This document shows positions 9,732 through 21,268 of a stretch of 64,000 nucleotides of DNA, in pieces. The notes below the pieces were generated by a model. It was not told the origin of the DNA. It did no database searches and saw only the letters and a list, made by a program, of their open reading frames with translations. The first letter of the stretch is position 1; each line of letters begins with the position of its first letter. Position numbers and translations under genes: made by a program. Source of the DNA: CALBZH01 sp964538515 (GTDB lineage Bacteria; Desulfobacterota; Syntrophobacteria; Syntrophobacterales; Syntrophobacteraceae); the NCBI GenBank assembly GCA_964538515.1, contig CAZIEW010000016.1:10827-74826 (forward strand). The letters are read 5' to 3'.

Positions 9732-11471
9732 ATGACCTTCCGTTCGATGACCGTGGGCGCGGCCGCCGCGGTGGCGCTGCTCGCCTGCATGGTCGACGGC
9801 GCCCCGGCAGCCGGACCGAGAGTACTGCTGAAAAACGAGATCCCTTACGGGGAGCGGGAGGGAGCGCTCATGGCCCAGGGGTCCCGGATCAGTGCACTGC
9901 TGTGCGTGGAGAGCCAGGCGCAGCAGGACGTGCGGGTGGGGCTCTCGCTGCGGGTGCCGCATCCCTTGAAGGTCTCGACGGATGACCGACGGATCGGCGT
10001 CTCGGAAGAGGCGGACGACCAGGTCGTTGCGGCGGACTTTCCTCTGCGCATCGAGGGAGAAAAATGGTTCAGCTCCGTCACGATCACCATCCCGGAGGAC
10101 GCTCCCCCGGGGGAGTACGCCGTGCGCTCGTCGGCTCGAGCCCGTGGCGGCGACGGAGAGGAAACGGTGGAGCAGGTGGCCCGGTTGCGGGTAGTTTCGA
10201 GGGGGGACATCGTGAAGCTGTTTCACTTCGGTGAGCCCACGCTTCCCTCGAACGAGAAAGGAGCGCCCGAAGACCGCCAGGAGCGCGGCACCGTTCTCAT
10301 CAAGGGGAAGAAGACCTTCTGGCAGGGCCTCGTGGAAGACCGGAAGCAATCGTCGCGGTTCGACACCAAGCCCTCCACCTACCTCAGCGTCCCGATTCGA
10401 AATACAAGCCCCCACAAGGCCATCGTGCTGGTCCGGATGGATGTCGTGGACCCGGTGTCGGGAGAGCGCATACCGGGCTTCGAGCTGCCCTACGCGGCCG
10501 AGCACGGGGACACGCTGGGCGAGGTCGCCGTCTACCAGGTGGTGGAAATGAATCCGGAGAGTGCGGAGCGGGTCGTACTTCCCGTTTACGTCAGCGAAAC
10601 GGTTCGGCCCGGGATGGTGACGGCCCGGGTCCGCGCCGTCCTCTTCGGAACGGACATCGAGGCCGATCGCAAGGATCTCGCTGTCAAGGTCGTCGGGGTC
10701 CGGTGGCTGCCGGCCCTCATGACGGCCGTGGCGCTCCTGACCGGACTGGGAGGTCTCGCGACATCCTATTGGCAGCGCAAGCGGTACCTGGAGATGAAGG
10801 GGCGCGACCTCATTCTGATCGCGCTTTTCGGGACGGTCATGTTCGCCGTCGTGTCGATCCCCGGAACGCTCCTGCTCCATGCGGCCCACATCATCCTCGG
10901 TCCGTTCAGCTTCCTCGTCACCGGCTTCTTCCACGAGATTCTGTTCTATCTCCTCCTGGTCTCACTCGTCGTGCTGATCCCCCGGGTGGGAACCGTCTCT
11001 CTCGCGGTCGCGGTTCGCTTCCTTCTGAGCAGCTTCGTGCTCGGGGAGCTCAGCCCCATCTCGCTGATCTACTATGCGACGACGGCCACCTGCCTCGAAG
11101 CCGCCGTTTACTGCTCCGGTCTTTCCCGCGCCAAAAGAAACCTGCTCCCGCATCCGGGAGCCCTCGGGAACGCGCCGGACTCCTCGGGAGAGCCAAACAG
11201 ATCCCCGGATCCCGTCGACGACGACCGGGCAGTCGCCGCACCGTCCGGCTACAGTCGAAGCCAAATCCTCCTGGCGGCAATCGTCCTTGGCATCACGGAC
11301 GCCTTCCTGAGCTTCGTGTTCTTCAATCTCAGCATGTTCTTTTACCGCCTGTACTACGCGACCTGGTATCTCGCCGCCTACCTTTTCATCGACAGCTTCT
11401 GTTTCACGCTCATCGCCGTGCCCTTCGGCTTCAAGCTGGGGAGCCGGCTCAAGGTGACCGCCAATGTCTGA
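9732..11471 (+). CDS. membrane protein: periplasmic beta-domain plus ECF S-component-like membrane domain
   Basis: 579 residues from ATG 9732 (the frame is open further upstream, but this start gives a clean signal peptide, residues 1-28). Residues about 30-320 look extracytoplasmic and beta-rich. From about residue 326 there are six to seven hydrophobic segments, with a hydrophilic loop near residues 465-500. The gene overlaps the double ECF ATPase by 8 bases, and the T-component gene follows. ECF importers need a small substrate-specific membrane S component, and this is the only candidate in the operon, so I infer an S component fused to a large periplasmic domain. Ordinary S components are about 170-220 residues, so the size is unusual. 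Substrate unknown; a tetrapyrrole, a tetrapyrrole fragment or a metal would fit the context. Confidence 0.6.
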   Translation: MTFRSMTVGAAAAVALLACMVDGAPAAGPRVLLKNEIPYGEREGALMAQGSRISALLCVESQAQQDVRVGLSLRVPHPLKVSTDDRRIGVSEEADDQVVAADFPLRIEGEKWFSSVTITIPEDAPPGEYAVRSSARARGGDGEETVEQVARLRVVSRGDIVKLFHFGEPTLPSNEKGAPEDRQERGTVLIKGKKTFWQGLVEDRKQSSRFDTKPSTYLSVPIRNTSPHKAIVLVRMDVVDPVSGERIPGFELPYAAEHGDTLGEVAVYQVVEMNPESAERVVLPVYVSETVRPGMVTARVRAVLFGTDIEADRKDLAVKVVGVRWLPALMTAVALLTGLGGLATSYWQRKRYLEMKGRDLILIALFGTVMFAVVSIPGTLLLHAAHIILGPFSFLVTGFFHEILFYLLLVSLVVLIPRVGTVSLAVAVRFLLSSFVLGELSPISLIYYATTATCLEAAVYCSGLSRAKRNLLPHPGALGNAPDSSGEPNRSPDPVDDDRAVAAPSGYSRSQILLAAIVLGITDAFLSFVFFNLSMFFYRLYYATWYLAAYLFIDSFCFTLIAVPFGFKLGSRLKVTANV

Positions 11472-13161
11472 TCCAGCGATCGAGATCATTGATCTCAAGG
11501 TTTCGTATTCCGGCAGGTCCCATCCCACCCTGAAAGGGTTGAGCCTGAGGGTCGACCCGGGGGAATTCGTTCTCCTGACGGGTCCGACCGGGTGCGGCAA
11601 GAGCACTCTTCTCAAGACCATCAACGGGCTGATCCCCCACGTGGTCGGAGGGACCCTTCACGGACGGGTCGCGGTCGACGGGATCGAGACCCGCCAGGCT
11701 CCCATGTCAGCCCTCAGCCAGAAGGTGGGACTCGTTTTCCAGAACCCGGAAGACCAGATCTTCTCGACGATGGTCCTGGACGAGGTGGCTTTCGGACCGG
11801 AGAACCTGGCCCTGCCGCGCGAGGAGATCCGGCGACGGGTGGAGACGGCTCTCGAGGCGGTGGGGCTGGATGGGCTGGGCCATCGCGGCACCCAGATGCT
11901 CTCGGGAGGCCAGAAGCAGCGGCTCGCCATCGGCTCGGTGCTGTCCATGGCCCCGGATATCCTGCTCCTCGACGAGCCCTTCGCCCAATTGGACCCGCGC
12001 GGCACACGGGAAGTCCTCGAAGTCGTCCGGAAGCTCAACGCACAAGGCATGACGGTCATCCTGGTGGAGCATCGGATTCACGAGGTCATCGACGTCGTGG
12101 ACCGGGTGGTGGTGATGGATCGCGGGCGCATCGCGCTGGACGGCGATCCGCGGCGCGTTTTCGAAAAGAGCGAGCTGCTCGAGCGACTGGGGATTCGGAT
12201 TCCGGACAGCGTCGAGCTTTCCTGGAAGATGGGCTTCGACGAGGTGGCGCTCAACCTGGCGGACGTCCAAAGGAAGCTGAACGGACAGGGCGGCGTCGGA
12301 GCCGTGCGCGGGACTTCCCCATCTTGGTCCGGGAGGACCTTCCGTCCGCTTCCCGACGAGCCGGTCTTGGAAGCCGAGTCGGTGACCTTCCGCTACGACC
12401 GGAAGAAGGAGGCGATCCTTGACAACGTGAGCCTCACGGTCCGAAAGGGGGAAATGGTCGCGCTCATGGGCAACAACGGCTCCGGCAAGTCGACGCTGCT
12501 TCACCAGTTCGCCGGACTTCTGAAGCCCGGGAGCGGGACGGTTCGGGTGTGCGGCCACGACACTCGCAGATCGAGCCCCTGGAAGCTCGCGGGCGAGGTG
12601 GGGATCGTCTTTCAGAACCCCACGCTCATGCTCTTCAATGAAACCGTGCGCGAGGAAATGGAGCATGGTCCCAAAACGCTTCGGATGGACGAAACGGCCA
12701 TGAAGCGGACCGTGTCGGAGATCGCGGACCGGCTCGGCGTCGTCCCGCTGGAACGGGACAACCCCCTCGCCCTCAGCGGAGGCCAGCGGCTGCGGGTGGC
12801 CCTGGCCGCCATCCTGACGCTCCGGCCCTCCGTGGTGCTACTCGATGAGCCCACCTCCGGGCAGGACAGGGGCAACTGCGACAGCCTGCTCCAGTATCTC
12901 CGGTCGCTCTCGCGAAGAGGCGTCACGGTCCTTTTCAGCACCCACGACGTGGATGCCGCCATCCGCTTTTCGGAGCGGCTGGTGGTCATGAAGGACGGGA
13001 AGATCCTCGCCGACGACGCTCCGGGTGAGGTCGTGCGGAGAGGGGACATCCTCGAGCAGGCGTGCCTGCGCCCTCCTCTTTCCTTCGAGATCGGGCGGCT
13101 CCTGAACATCGAAGCCTTCACCTGCGAGGAGCTTCTGGGGAGGGTGGCATGCTCCAGGTGA
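11464..13161 (+). CDS. ECF transporter double ATPase (EcfA-EcfA' fusion)
   Basis: 565 residues with two complete ABC ATPase domains. Domain 1 (about 1-250) has GPTGCGKST, LSGGQKQR and DILLLDEPFAQLD; domain 2 (about 300-540) has GNNGSGKST, LSGGQRLR and SVVLLDEPTSGQD. The QNPEDQIFS-type Q-loop of domain 1 is typical of CbiO/EcfA proteins. The start overlaps the preceding gene by 8 bases and the end overlaps the T-component start by 13. It would energise import by the preceding membrane protein together with the T component. Confidence 0.92.
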   Translation: MSDPAIEIIDLKVSYSGRSHPTLKGLSLRVDPGEFVLLTGPTGCGKSTLLKTINGLIPHVVGGTLHGRVAVDGIETRQAPMSALSQKVGLVFQNPEDQIFSTMVLDEVAFGPENLALPREEIRRRVETALEAVGLDGLGHRGTQMLSGGQKQRLAIGSVLSMAPDILLLDEPFAQLDPRGTREVLEVVRKLNAQGMTVILVEHRIHEVIDVVDRVVVMDRGRIALDGDPRRVFEKSELLERLGIRIPDSVELSWKMGFDEVALNLADVQRKLNGQGGVGAVRGTSPSWSGRTFRPLPDEPVLEAESVTFRYDRKKEAILDNVSLTVRKGEMVALMGNNGSGKSTLLHQFAGLLKPGSGTVRVCGHDTRRSSPWKLAGEVGIVFQNPTLMLFNETVREEMEHGPKTLRMDETAMKRTVSEIADRLGVVPLERDNPLALSGGQRLRVALAAILTLRPSVVLLDEPTSGQDRGNCDSLLQYLRSLSRRGVTVLFSTHDVDAAIRFSERLVVMKDGKILADDAPGEVVRRGDILEQACLRPPLSFEIGRLLNIEAFTCEELLGRVACSR

Positions 13162-14036
13162 GAACACTCGTGACGCCCGAGCGAAAAGACGGCTTCATCT
13201 ACCGGCTCGACGCCCGTGCCAAGATCCTTTTCATCGTCGCGGTCGGCCTGGTGGTGATCAGCCTGGAGGAGGCCGACCACCTGCTGATGCTCTTCTGCCT
13301 GCCCGTGCTGGGACACCTCCTGGCCCGGTTCGAGCCGGGCAAATACAAGCTCACCTTGATGATCCTATGCATCGGCCTGTGGGGCGTCACGTTTTCCCAG
13401 GCCCTGTTCTACAAGGATTGGCCGAGGACCGTGGCGCTCACCCTCATCCCGGAGGATTTCCCGGTGCTCGGCTGGCTCACGGGCGGACTCTACTGCTACC
13501 GGGAGGGATTCCTCCACGGGATGGTTCAGGGGCTTCGCTTCACGACCATGACAGCCTTCGGGCTGCTGCTCACCTGGACCACGGAGCCGCGCGACATCCT
13601 TCTCGGACTGACCCGGCTCAGAATGCCGTACGGCCTGGCCTTCATGTTCATCACGGCGGTTCGGTTCCTGCCGGTTCTGATCGCCGAAATCTCCACGGTG
13701 GTAACGGTCCAGAGACTGCGCGGGGCCAACCCCGTGAAGCTCGGGCGGCATTCCATCACGAGCGCCATCCGCATCCTGACACCCGTGCTGGCCAACTCCG
13801 TGAGGCGGGCGGGAACCCTCGGGGCGTCGTGTGAGAGCCGCGCCTTCAACCCGCTGGGCGCGCGGACCTGCCTCGAGGAATCGCATTGGACCCTGAAGGA
13901 CCTCCTGGTCTGCGCCGTCCCCCTGGCCGCTGCCGTGGCGATCCTGACCACCAAGATGGCCTTCTGGCTGTACAAAACGGAGCTGCTATACCTCTCCGAG
14001 CTTCGCTGGCTCTACCAGATCGCCCGGGAGCTTTGA
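13149..14036 (+). CDS. ECF transporter T component (CbiQ/EcfT family)
   Basis: 295 residues with several transmembrane segments. The cytoplasmic coupling motifs of EcfT proteins are visible: QRLRGANPVKLG near residue 190 and ASCESRAFNP near residue 230. These helices dock on the two ATPase domains and hold the S component. ATG 13149 lies inside the 3' end of the ATPase gene, which indicates translational coupling. Confidence 0.88.
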   Translation: MLQVRTLVTPERKDGFIYRLDARAKILFIVAVGLVVISLEEADHLLMLFCLPVLGHLLARFEPGKYKLTLMILCIGLWGVTFSQALFYKDWPRTVALTLIPEDFPVLGWLTGGLYCYREGFLHGMVQGLRFTTMTAFGLLLTWTTEPRDILLGLTRLRMPYGLAFMFITAVRFLPVLIAEISTVVTVQRLRGANPVKLGRHSITSAIRILTPVLANSVRRAGTLGASCESRAFNPLGARTCLEESHWTLKDLLVCAVPLAAAVAILTTKMAFWLYKTELLYLSELRWLYQIAREL

Positions 14037-14068
14037 TCGTCTTCCGACGAAGGAGTGAAGCACGACCC

Positions 14069-15415
14069 ATGAACATCCACGTCAAGCGCACCGTGTTCCT
14101 GTTTCTTTTCGTTGTGGCTCTTGGAGTCTTCCTGTTTGCCACGGTTGTCCCCCGGACGAGCGGCTCCCCCTCGTACCGCACCGCAGCCGTGAAACGGGGC
14201 GACATCCGGATCACCATCGGCGCCACGGGCACCGTCGAGCCGGAAGAGCTCGTGGACGTCGGGGCACAGGTAGCCGGGAAGATTCTCCGGTTCGGGAAGG
14301 ATCGGTCGGGGAAAGACGTCGACTACGGCTCCGAGGTCGAGGCAGGGACGGTGCTGGCCCAGATCGACAGCGCGCTGTACGCGTCCGACGTGGCGCAGGC
14401 CGAAGGGCAGCTTGCCTTGGCGAAAGCGGGCCTCGAGCGAGCCGAAGCGGACCTGCTGCAGCTGCAGGCGAAGGCCGATCAGGCCGAGCGTGACTGGAGC
14501 CGGGCCCGCAAGCTGGGACCATCCGAAGCCCTCGCCCAGGCCGCCTACGATGCCTCCCTTTCGGCTTTTGAGGTCGCCAAGGGGAATCTGTCGGTCGGCA
14601 AGGCGGCCATCTCCCAGGCCAGGGGCTCGGTGGCCCAGGCCCAGGCCGCGGTGGCGAAGGCGCGGCAGAACCTCGACTACTGCACGATCAAATCTCCCGT
14701 GAACGGCATCGTCATCGACCGGCGGGTGAACATCGGGCAGACCGTCGTGGCGAGCCTGAACGCGCCCAGTCTGTTTCTCATCGCCAAGGACCTCAAACGG
14801 CTGCAGATCTGGGTGGCGGTGAACGAAGCGGACATCGGCAGCATCCGTCCGGACCAGCCCGTCGCGTTCACGGTGGACGCCTTCCCGGGGGAAACCTTCG
14901 AAGGCCGCGTCTCCAAGGTCCGCCTCAACGCGAACATGACTCAGAACGTGGTGTCCTACATCGTCGAGGTCAACACGGACAACTCGAACGGCAAGCTTCT
15001 GCCTTACCTGTCGGCCAATGCCCGCTTTCTCGTGGACGAGCGGCGCCAGGTACTGATGGCTCCCAACGGAGCGCTCAAGTGGACGCCCAAATCATCCGCG
15101 ACCACGGCCGGAGCCCCCGGAAAGGCCGAAGCCGGGGCGGCATCGTCGCCGTCCGGCGCGGCTCCCCGGCCGAAGGAGGCCGCCGCCGGCGAGGGGGTGG
15201 TGTGGCTGAGCGAAGGGGGGGCCATTCGACCGGTCAAGGTCCGGGTGGGCTTGAGCGACGGCAGCTGGACGGAGATCCAGAGCGAGGAGGTCAAGGAGGG
15301 CGCCTCGGTCGTCGTGGGTGAGCACGTGGAGACCGGGAGCAAGGAGTCCTCGAGTACGGTCAATCCGTTTACACCCAAGCTCCCGGGCATGGGCCGAGGG
15401 GGACCGCCCAGGTAA
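14069..15415 (+). CDS. macA: MacA-type periplasmic adaptor (membrane fusion protein)
   Basis: 448 residues. An N-terminal membrane anchor (about 7-25) is followed by the barrel-sandwich hybrid opening (GDIRITIGATGTVEPEELVD), a long Ala/Gln-rich alpha-hairpin (about 100-200), then the second half of the lipoyl motif (YCTIKSPVNGIVIDRRVNIG) and beta-barrel segments. An Ala/Pro/Lys-rich low-complexity insert lies near residues 340-370. A GAAGGAG ribosome site precedes ATG 14069. It should link the MacB-type pump to the outer-membrane factor downstream, exporting a substrate that is not evident. Confidence 0.88.
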   Translation: MNIHVKRTVFLFLFVVALGVFLFATVVPRTSGSPSYRTAAVKRGDIRITIGATGTVEPEELVDVGAQVAGKILRFGKDRSGKDVDYGSEVEAGTVLAQIDSALYASDVAQAEGQLALAKAGLERAEADLLQLQAKADQAERDWSRARKLGPSEALAQAAYDASLSAFEVAKGNLSVGKAAISQARGSVAQAQAAVAKARQNLDYCTIKSPVNGIVIDRRVNIGQTVVASLNAPSLFLIAKDLKRLQIWVAVNEADIGSIRPDQPVAFTVDAFPGETFEGRVSKVRLNANMTQNVVSYIVEVNTDNSNGKLLPYLSANARFLVDERRQVLMAPNGALKWTPKSSATTAGAPGKAEAGAASSPSGAAPRPKEAAAGEGVVWLSEGGAIRPVKVRVGLSDGSWTEIQSEEVKEGASVVVGEHVETGSKESSSTVNPFTPKLPGMGRGGPPR

Positions 15416-15431
15416 TGGGCGTGCAATTCGA

Positions 15432-15539
15432 GACCGTTGGTTTCAGGTTTCAGTGTTCAGGCTTCAGTCTGGAGGTTTCTCGCTCTTCTCCCTGACACCC
15501 GAAGCCCGACACCTTGGCTACGGTTAACCACCAACGGTC
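15432..15539. repeat. 108-base element with 10-base inverted ends between macA and macB
   Basis: The macA-macB gap (15416-15594) has GACCGTTGGT at 15432-15441 and its exact reverse complement ACCAACGGTC at 15530-15539. The inside is made of short direct repeats of the type TTTCAGG/TTCAGGC and a CCTGACACCCGAAGCCCGAC stretch. The CCTGACACCC word recurs in the hairpin at 23793-23869, so this is probably a dispersed non-coding repeat. Confidence 0.5.
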
Positions 15540-15594
15540 GTGAATCGCACTCAGGTGATGGCTCGGAAACGATGGTCAAACGGAGCAAGACGTC

Positions 15595-17736
<2,142 letters not shown>

Positions 17737-17783
17737 TGGCTCCTTGGCACTGCGCCGCACAATCCGGCGCCCGCAATCGAAAC

Positions 17784-17820
17784 AAACGTCATCCCGGCGG
17801 TCTCTCAGGCGGGATCCAGC
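17784..17820. repeat. half copy of the CGTCATCCCGGC repeat
   Basis: AAACGTCATCCCGGC at 17784-17798 is followed by CAGGCGGGATCCAG, matching the left half of the repeat at 3949. It lies just before the outer-membrane factor gene. Confidence 0.6.
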
Positions 17821-17843
17821 AGTATTTAGAAGTGGACAGACGC

Positions 17844-19346
17844 ATGCGCCTTTTTTGGTACTGCCATAGCTGGAGAGTTGGGGGAGGGTCATCTTTACGA
17901 GGAAGGGTGCTGTCCGTTTGGATGCTGCTGCTTTTCGGATGCGCGGTCGGTCCGGACTTTGTCCCGCCGGATATGCGTGTTCCACCCACCTGGCAAGGCG
18001 TGTCCACCGGTCCATCCCCTGCCATGAGCGCCACGATCGGGGACCCCGTGAGCGAGGTCGAGTGGTGGAAGACGTTCAACGATCCTCTGCTGACATCACT
18101 CATCGAGCGGGCGGTCGAATCCAACCTCGACCTCAAGCAGGCCACCGCCCGAATCCGGCAGGCCAGGGCCGCGCGTCGGGCCGGATCGGCTTCGCTCTGG
18201 CCCACGGCCGACGGTTTCGCTGAGGTTGCCCGCAAGGGCACCGGCGGAGGCTACGGAAGCCGGGCCGGCTCTCTCAGCCTAGAGACGGACCTTTTCGAAG
18301 CGGGTCTGGATGCCGCATGGGAGCTCGACTTTTTCGGAGGCATCCGGCGCAACGTTGAAGCCCTTACGGCCGACATGCAAGCGGCCATCGAGGCTCGCCG
18401 GGCCGCCGCCCTCACCCTGGCCGGCGAAGTGGCCTTGAACTACTTCACCCTGCGAGGACTGCAGCAGCAGATCGCCATCGCCGAGGCGAATCTCGCGGCC
18501 CAGGAGAAGACGGCCGCGATCACCCGGCAGCGGCAGGAAGCCGGGCTCGTGAGCGGTCTGGACGTGGCGAACGCCAATGCTCAGACGACGACCACCGCCT
18601 CCCGGATTCCGGTGCTGGAAGCCGGCGCTCGCGAGAGCATCCACACCTTGGGCGTCCTGCTGGGCTTGGAGCCGACCGCGCTCATCGAGGAGCTCGAATC
18701 CGCCGTGCCCCTCGCGACCGTCCCTCCGGAAGTTCCCGTGGGACTCCCTTCGGACCTGCTCCGACGTCGCCCGGACATCCGGAGCGCCGAAGCTCAAATC
18801 CACGCCGCCACGGCGCGCATCGGCGTCGCCACCGCCGATCTCTTTCCCAAGTTCGCCCTGACGGGCTCCCTGAGCTTTGCCGGTGAGTCCTTCGCCGCCA
18901 TGACCGATTGGACCAGCCGCGCCTGGTCCATCGGCCCGAGCATGCAATGGCGCATCTTCGATGCCGGCCGCATCCGGTGGAACATCGAGGCTCAAAAAGC
19001 GCTCCAGGAACAGTCGATGCTCGCGTATCGGCAAACGGTTCTCACCGCCCTCAAAGACGTCGAAACGGCCCTGGTCGCTTACGCCAAGGAACAGGTCCAC
19101 AACCGGCTGCTCTCGGAGACGGTCGTCGAGAATCGTAAGGCGGTTGAGCTTGCGAAGACGCTCTACGTTGCCGGACAGACGGACTTTCTGAATGTGCTTT
19201 CGGCCCAGGGCGCTCTGTTCGTCTCCGAGGAGGCGCATGCGTTGAGCACTCGGGCCCTGTCCGTGAGTCTGGTCGCCCTTTACAAAGCCCTCGGCGGCGG
19301 TTGGGAGCGCGCGGAAGCGAATCAGGCGTCGGACGCACGGTCCTGA
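17844..19346 (+). CDS. TolC/NodT-family outer-membrane efflux lipoprotein
   Basis: 500 residues from ATG 17844. The lipobox LLFGC (Cys33) is followed by the family's AVGPDFVPPDMRVPPTW start. Two repeats of the outer-membrane-factor fold are visible (NLDLKQATARIRQARAARR near 95 and LLRRRPDIRSAEAQIHAATA near 310). An alternative start, ATG 17922, would leave almost no signal peptide, so 17844 is preferred although its ribosome site is weak. It would form the exit duct of the MacAB-type exporter. Confidence 0.88.
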   Translation: MRLFWYCHSWRVGGGSSLRGRVLSVWMLLLFGCAVGPDFVPPDMRVPPTWQGVSTGPSPAMSATIGDPVSEVEWWKTFNDPLLTSLIERAVESNLDLKQATARIRQARAARRAGSASLWPTADGFAEVARKGTGGGYGSRAGSLSLETDLFEAGLDAAWELDFFGGIRRNVEALTADMQAAIEARRAAALTLAGEVALNYFTLRGLQQQIAIAEANLAAQEKTAAITRQRQEAGLVSGLDVANANAQTTTTASRIPVLEAGARESIHTLGVLLGLEPTALIEELESAVPLATVPPEVPVGLPSDLLRRRPDIRSAEAQIHAATARIGVATADLFPKFALTGSLSFAGESFAAMTDWTSRAWSIGPSMQWRIFDAGRIRWNIEAQKALQEQSMLAYRQTVLTALKDVETALVAYAKEQVHNRLLSETVVENRKAVELAKTLYVAGQTDFLNVLSAQGALFVSEEAHALSTRALSVSLVALYKALGGGWERAEANQASDARS

Positions 19347-19464
19347 CGCCTGCGATGAAGGTCGTGATGATCGACCGCGGGTTTTTCCAGGAGCCGCTCG
19401 ACAGACCGCGAGAAGAGTCGGACGCGGTTCGTCCGCGTGGACACAAAGCGTTGTCACGCGCCGG

Positions 19465-19494
19465 TTGACAACCATCCTGGGTTCGGACTATATG
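19465..19494 (+). promoter_or_regulatory. sigma-70-like promoter of the FmdE-like/TonB-receptor pair
   Basis: TTGACA at 19465-19470 and TATATG at 19489-19494 with an 18-base spacer. It lies in the 606-base gap (19347-19952) that separates this pair from the export operon. Transcription would start near 19501 and meet the terminator at 19629 after about 130 bases. Confidence 0.6.
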
Positions 19495-19628
19495 CTTGAG
19501 GTACAATCCCTTGCAGCCGAAGCTGCATGCATGACCTGCTCATCCGGTTGACGGTTTACGTCAGGCGATCTTGCTCGCTGATCGGCTGAGCAAAAGAGAG
19601 CATCACATATCAATCGAGCATCCAAGGA

Positions 19629-19678
19629 AGCCATGAAGGCTTCGCCCCCTAAGGGAGGGGCGCCTTCATGGCTTTTTC
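19629..19678 (+). terminator. leader terminator (attenuator) before the FmdE-like gene
   Basis: A strong hairpin: AGCCATGAAGGC (19629-19640) pairs exactly with GCCTTCATGGCT (19662-19673), with an inner GC-rich stem, followed by a T-rich run. It lies about 275 bases before the gene, downstream of the promoter at 19465, so it can only stop leader transcription. A second hairpin, GCGGAGGCAC with GTGCCTCCGC, follows at about 19684-19714. Confidence 0.75.
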
Positions 19679-19952
19679 TTTTGCGGAGGCACGGACCTGC
19701 TTGGTGCCTCCGCGAGGGAAAGGAGGTGAAATACGCCCGTGGGAAAGGGCTCCTTCGCGGACCGAATCCGTGCCGCCCATTCCAGCCATTCCCTCGAAAG
19801 GGATTGCAGGAGATTGCCCGGACCGAGGGGCCCGGGCGTGCCGGCTGCTCCCGAGGACTGAACGAAACCGGGCAGGTTTCAAAGACAGTGGAACCTCCGA
19901 CGGAACTCTCGCTGGCTCATCGGAATGCTCATGTTGAGGAAAGGACAGGGAA

Positions 19953-21092
19953 ATGACCCGGAGTTTCAAGAAACTGAATGTTTTGCTTGCTGGAATCATG
20001 GTGCTGACCGTTGCCGTGACGTTCGTGGCGGCTACAGGGTCGACCGCATCGGCCTGCCAGGGGGTGGACGATCCATATCGTACCTGGAAAACCGTGGGGC
20101 AGAAGGCGGCCACCGAGGCGCTTTCCATGATCTGGAAGCAAGCTAAACGCTTTCCAGACAGCAAGAACCTCATCGCGCTCTCGAATGCCGGTTACGCGGA
20201 GATCGACGGTCAAGGCACCATGCCAGCGTTGGATGGCGTGAGCGAGATCACCCGAGCCAGCCGCGGCGCCAACACGCTCGTCGAGGTCCATTCGGCACCG
20301 CGCACACCGCTTTGGTTTGCCATTTACGACAAGAAATCGGGCTATTGCGCCTACCTTCAAGTCGATCCCGACAAGGCAGGGAAAACGCAGAAGGCGTCTG
20401 AGCTTTTCAGCATTCGCTCCATCGAGAAGATCGATGCCGCCACCCTGTTCAGCGCCGGCACCTTCCCGGCTCCGGACACGAGCACCGGATATAAGGCGTT
20501 CGGAGGCAATGAGTTTCGAATCGTGACCATCGCCAACGGCGTCGCGGCCGGGATCCCCGCCTATATCGCAAGATCCTTTGAGTTTCACGATCACTACTGT
20601 CCTGGCGTGACCTCGGGGATCATCATGGCCAACTTTGCAAAAGCGTATTTTTCGGGAACCGGCACAGAATCCTGGTTCGTCCAGGGGGTACAGCCCTGGT
20701 GCAAGGAAGATGCGCTGCAGGTGATCCTGAACGCAACACCGGGCAAGAGTGGATACGGGGTCACCTATTCGACCCCGGAGATCCGGGCCAATTGGCTTTA
20801 CCCCAACGCGGCGACGATCATTTACCACATGAGCGCGGGCGATGCCCAGTGGGAGGGAGTCGTTCTCGGATTTACCTTCCCGTCCGGCACGACGACCGGT
20901 TGCGCTCAATACACGAACGGCAATCTCAACAAGCTGTGCACCGATCTGTGGTCCCTGAGCAACCTGGAAGACCCAAGTCTGATCCAGGTTTACTACAAGT
21001 TCAAGCTCCCCGCGGGCAAGCATCCCAAGGACTATGCGGCTCCCGGCGTGGACGTGATGAGCAAGCTTTCCGAGTTTGAAGCCATTCCATAA
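19953..21092 (+). CDS. secreted FmdE-like protein
   Basis: 379 residues with a signal peptide (about 1-34, ending STASA). The mature protein carries the FmdE-family metal-site motif in variant form, FHDHYCPG (Phe211 to Gly218; His212, His214 and Cys216 are the expected ligands). FmdE proteins are zinc-binding relatives of a formylmethanofuran dehydrogenase subunit, and exported members are common beside metal and corrinoid transporters, but their biochemistry is poorly known. The start follows a GAGGAAAGGA ribosome site. It is followed by a TonB-dependent receptor and has its own promoter and attenuator, so a periplasmic metal- or chelate-handling role is likely. Confidence 0.7.
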   Translation: MTRSFKKLNVLLAGIMVLTVAVTFVAATGSTASACQGVDDPYRTWKTVGQKAATEALSMIWKQAKRFPDSKNLIALSNAGYAEIDGQGTMPALDGVSEITRASRGANTLVEVHSAPRTPLWFAIYDKKSGYCAYLQVDPDKAGKTQKASELFSIRSIEKIDAATLFSAGTFPAPDTSTGYKAFGGNEFRIVTIANGVAAGIPAYIARSFEFHDHYCPGVTSGIIMANFAKAYFSGTGTESWFVQGVQPWCKEDALQVILNATPGKSGYGVTYSTPEIRANWLYPNAATIIYHMSAGDAQWEGVVLGFTFPSGTTTGCAQYTNGNLNKLCTDLWSLSNLEDPSLIQVYYKFKLPAGKHPKDYAAPGVDVMSKLSEFEAIP

Positions 21093-21189
21093 CGGCCGAT
21101 TTCGGGAGGTCGCCCGATGGGGACAATCCCTCGTTTCGCCGTTCCGACATCCCCTCATCCGGAGCCAGGGCCTTTTTGTGAATACTGCT

Positions 21190-21220
21190 GGATTCCGGGC
21201 GGAAACATGCCGGAATGACG
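21190..21220. repeat. half copy of the GCCGGAATGACG repeat
   Basis: GGATTCCGGGC followed by GCCGGAATGACG matches the right half of the repeat at 3949-4037. It lies in the 439-base gap before the TonB receptor. Confidence 0.55.
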
Positions 21221-21268
21221 ATGGATTCCTTTGCCACTGTAGGCCAGTTCACGGGATTTCAAGGATGT

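Noticed and set aside
19633..19956. A 107-codon frame that begins in the terminator box and ends in an ATGA overlap with the secreted FmdE gene
   Set aside because: The product is Pro/Gly/Arg-rich and crosses a strong terminator hairpin; the overlap is probably chance, although a short leader peptide from the same ATG remains possible.
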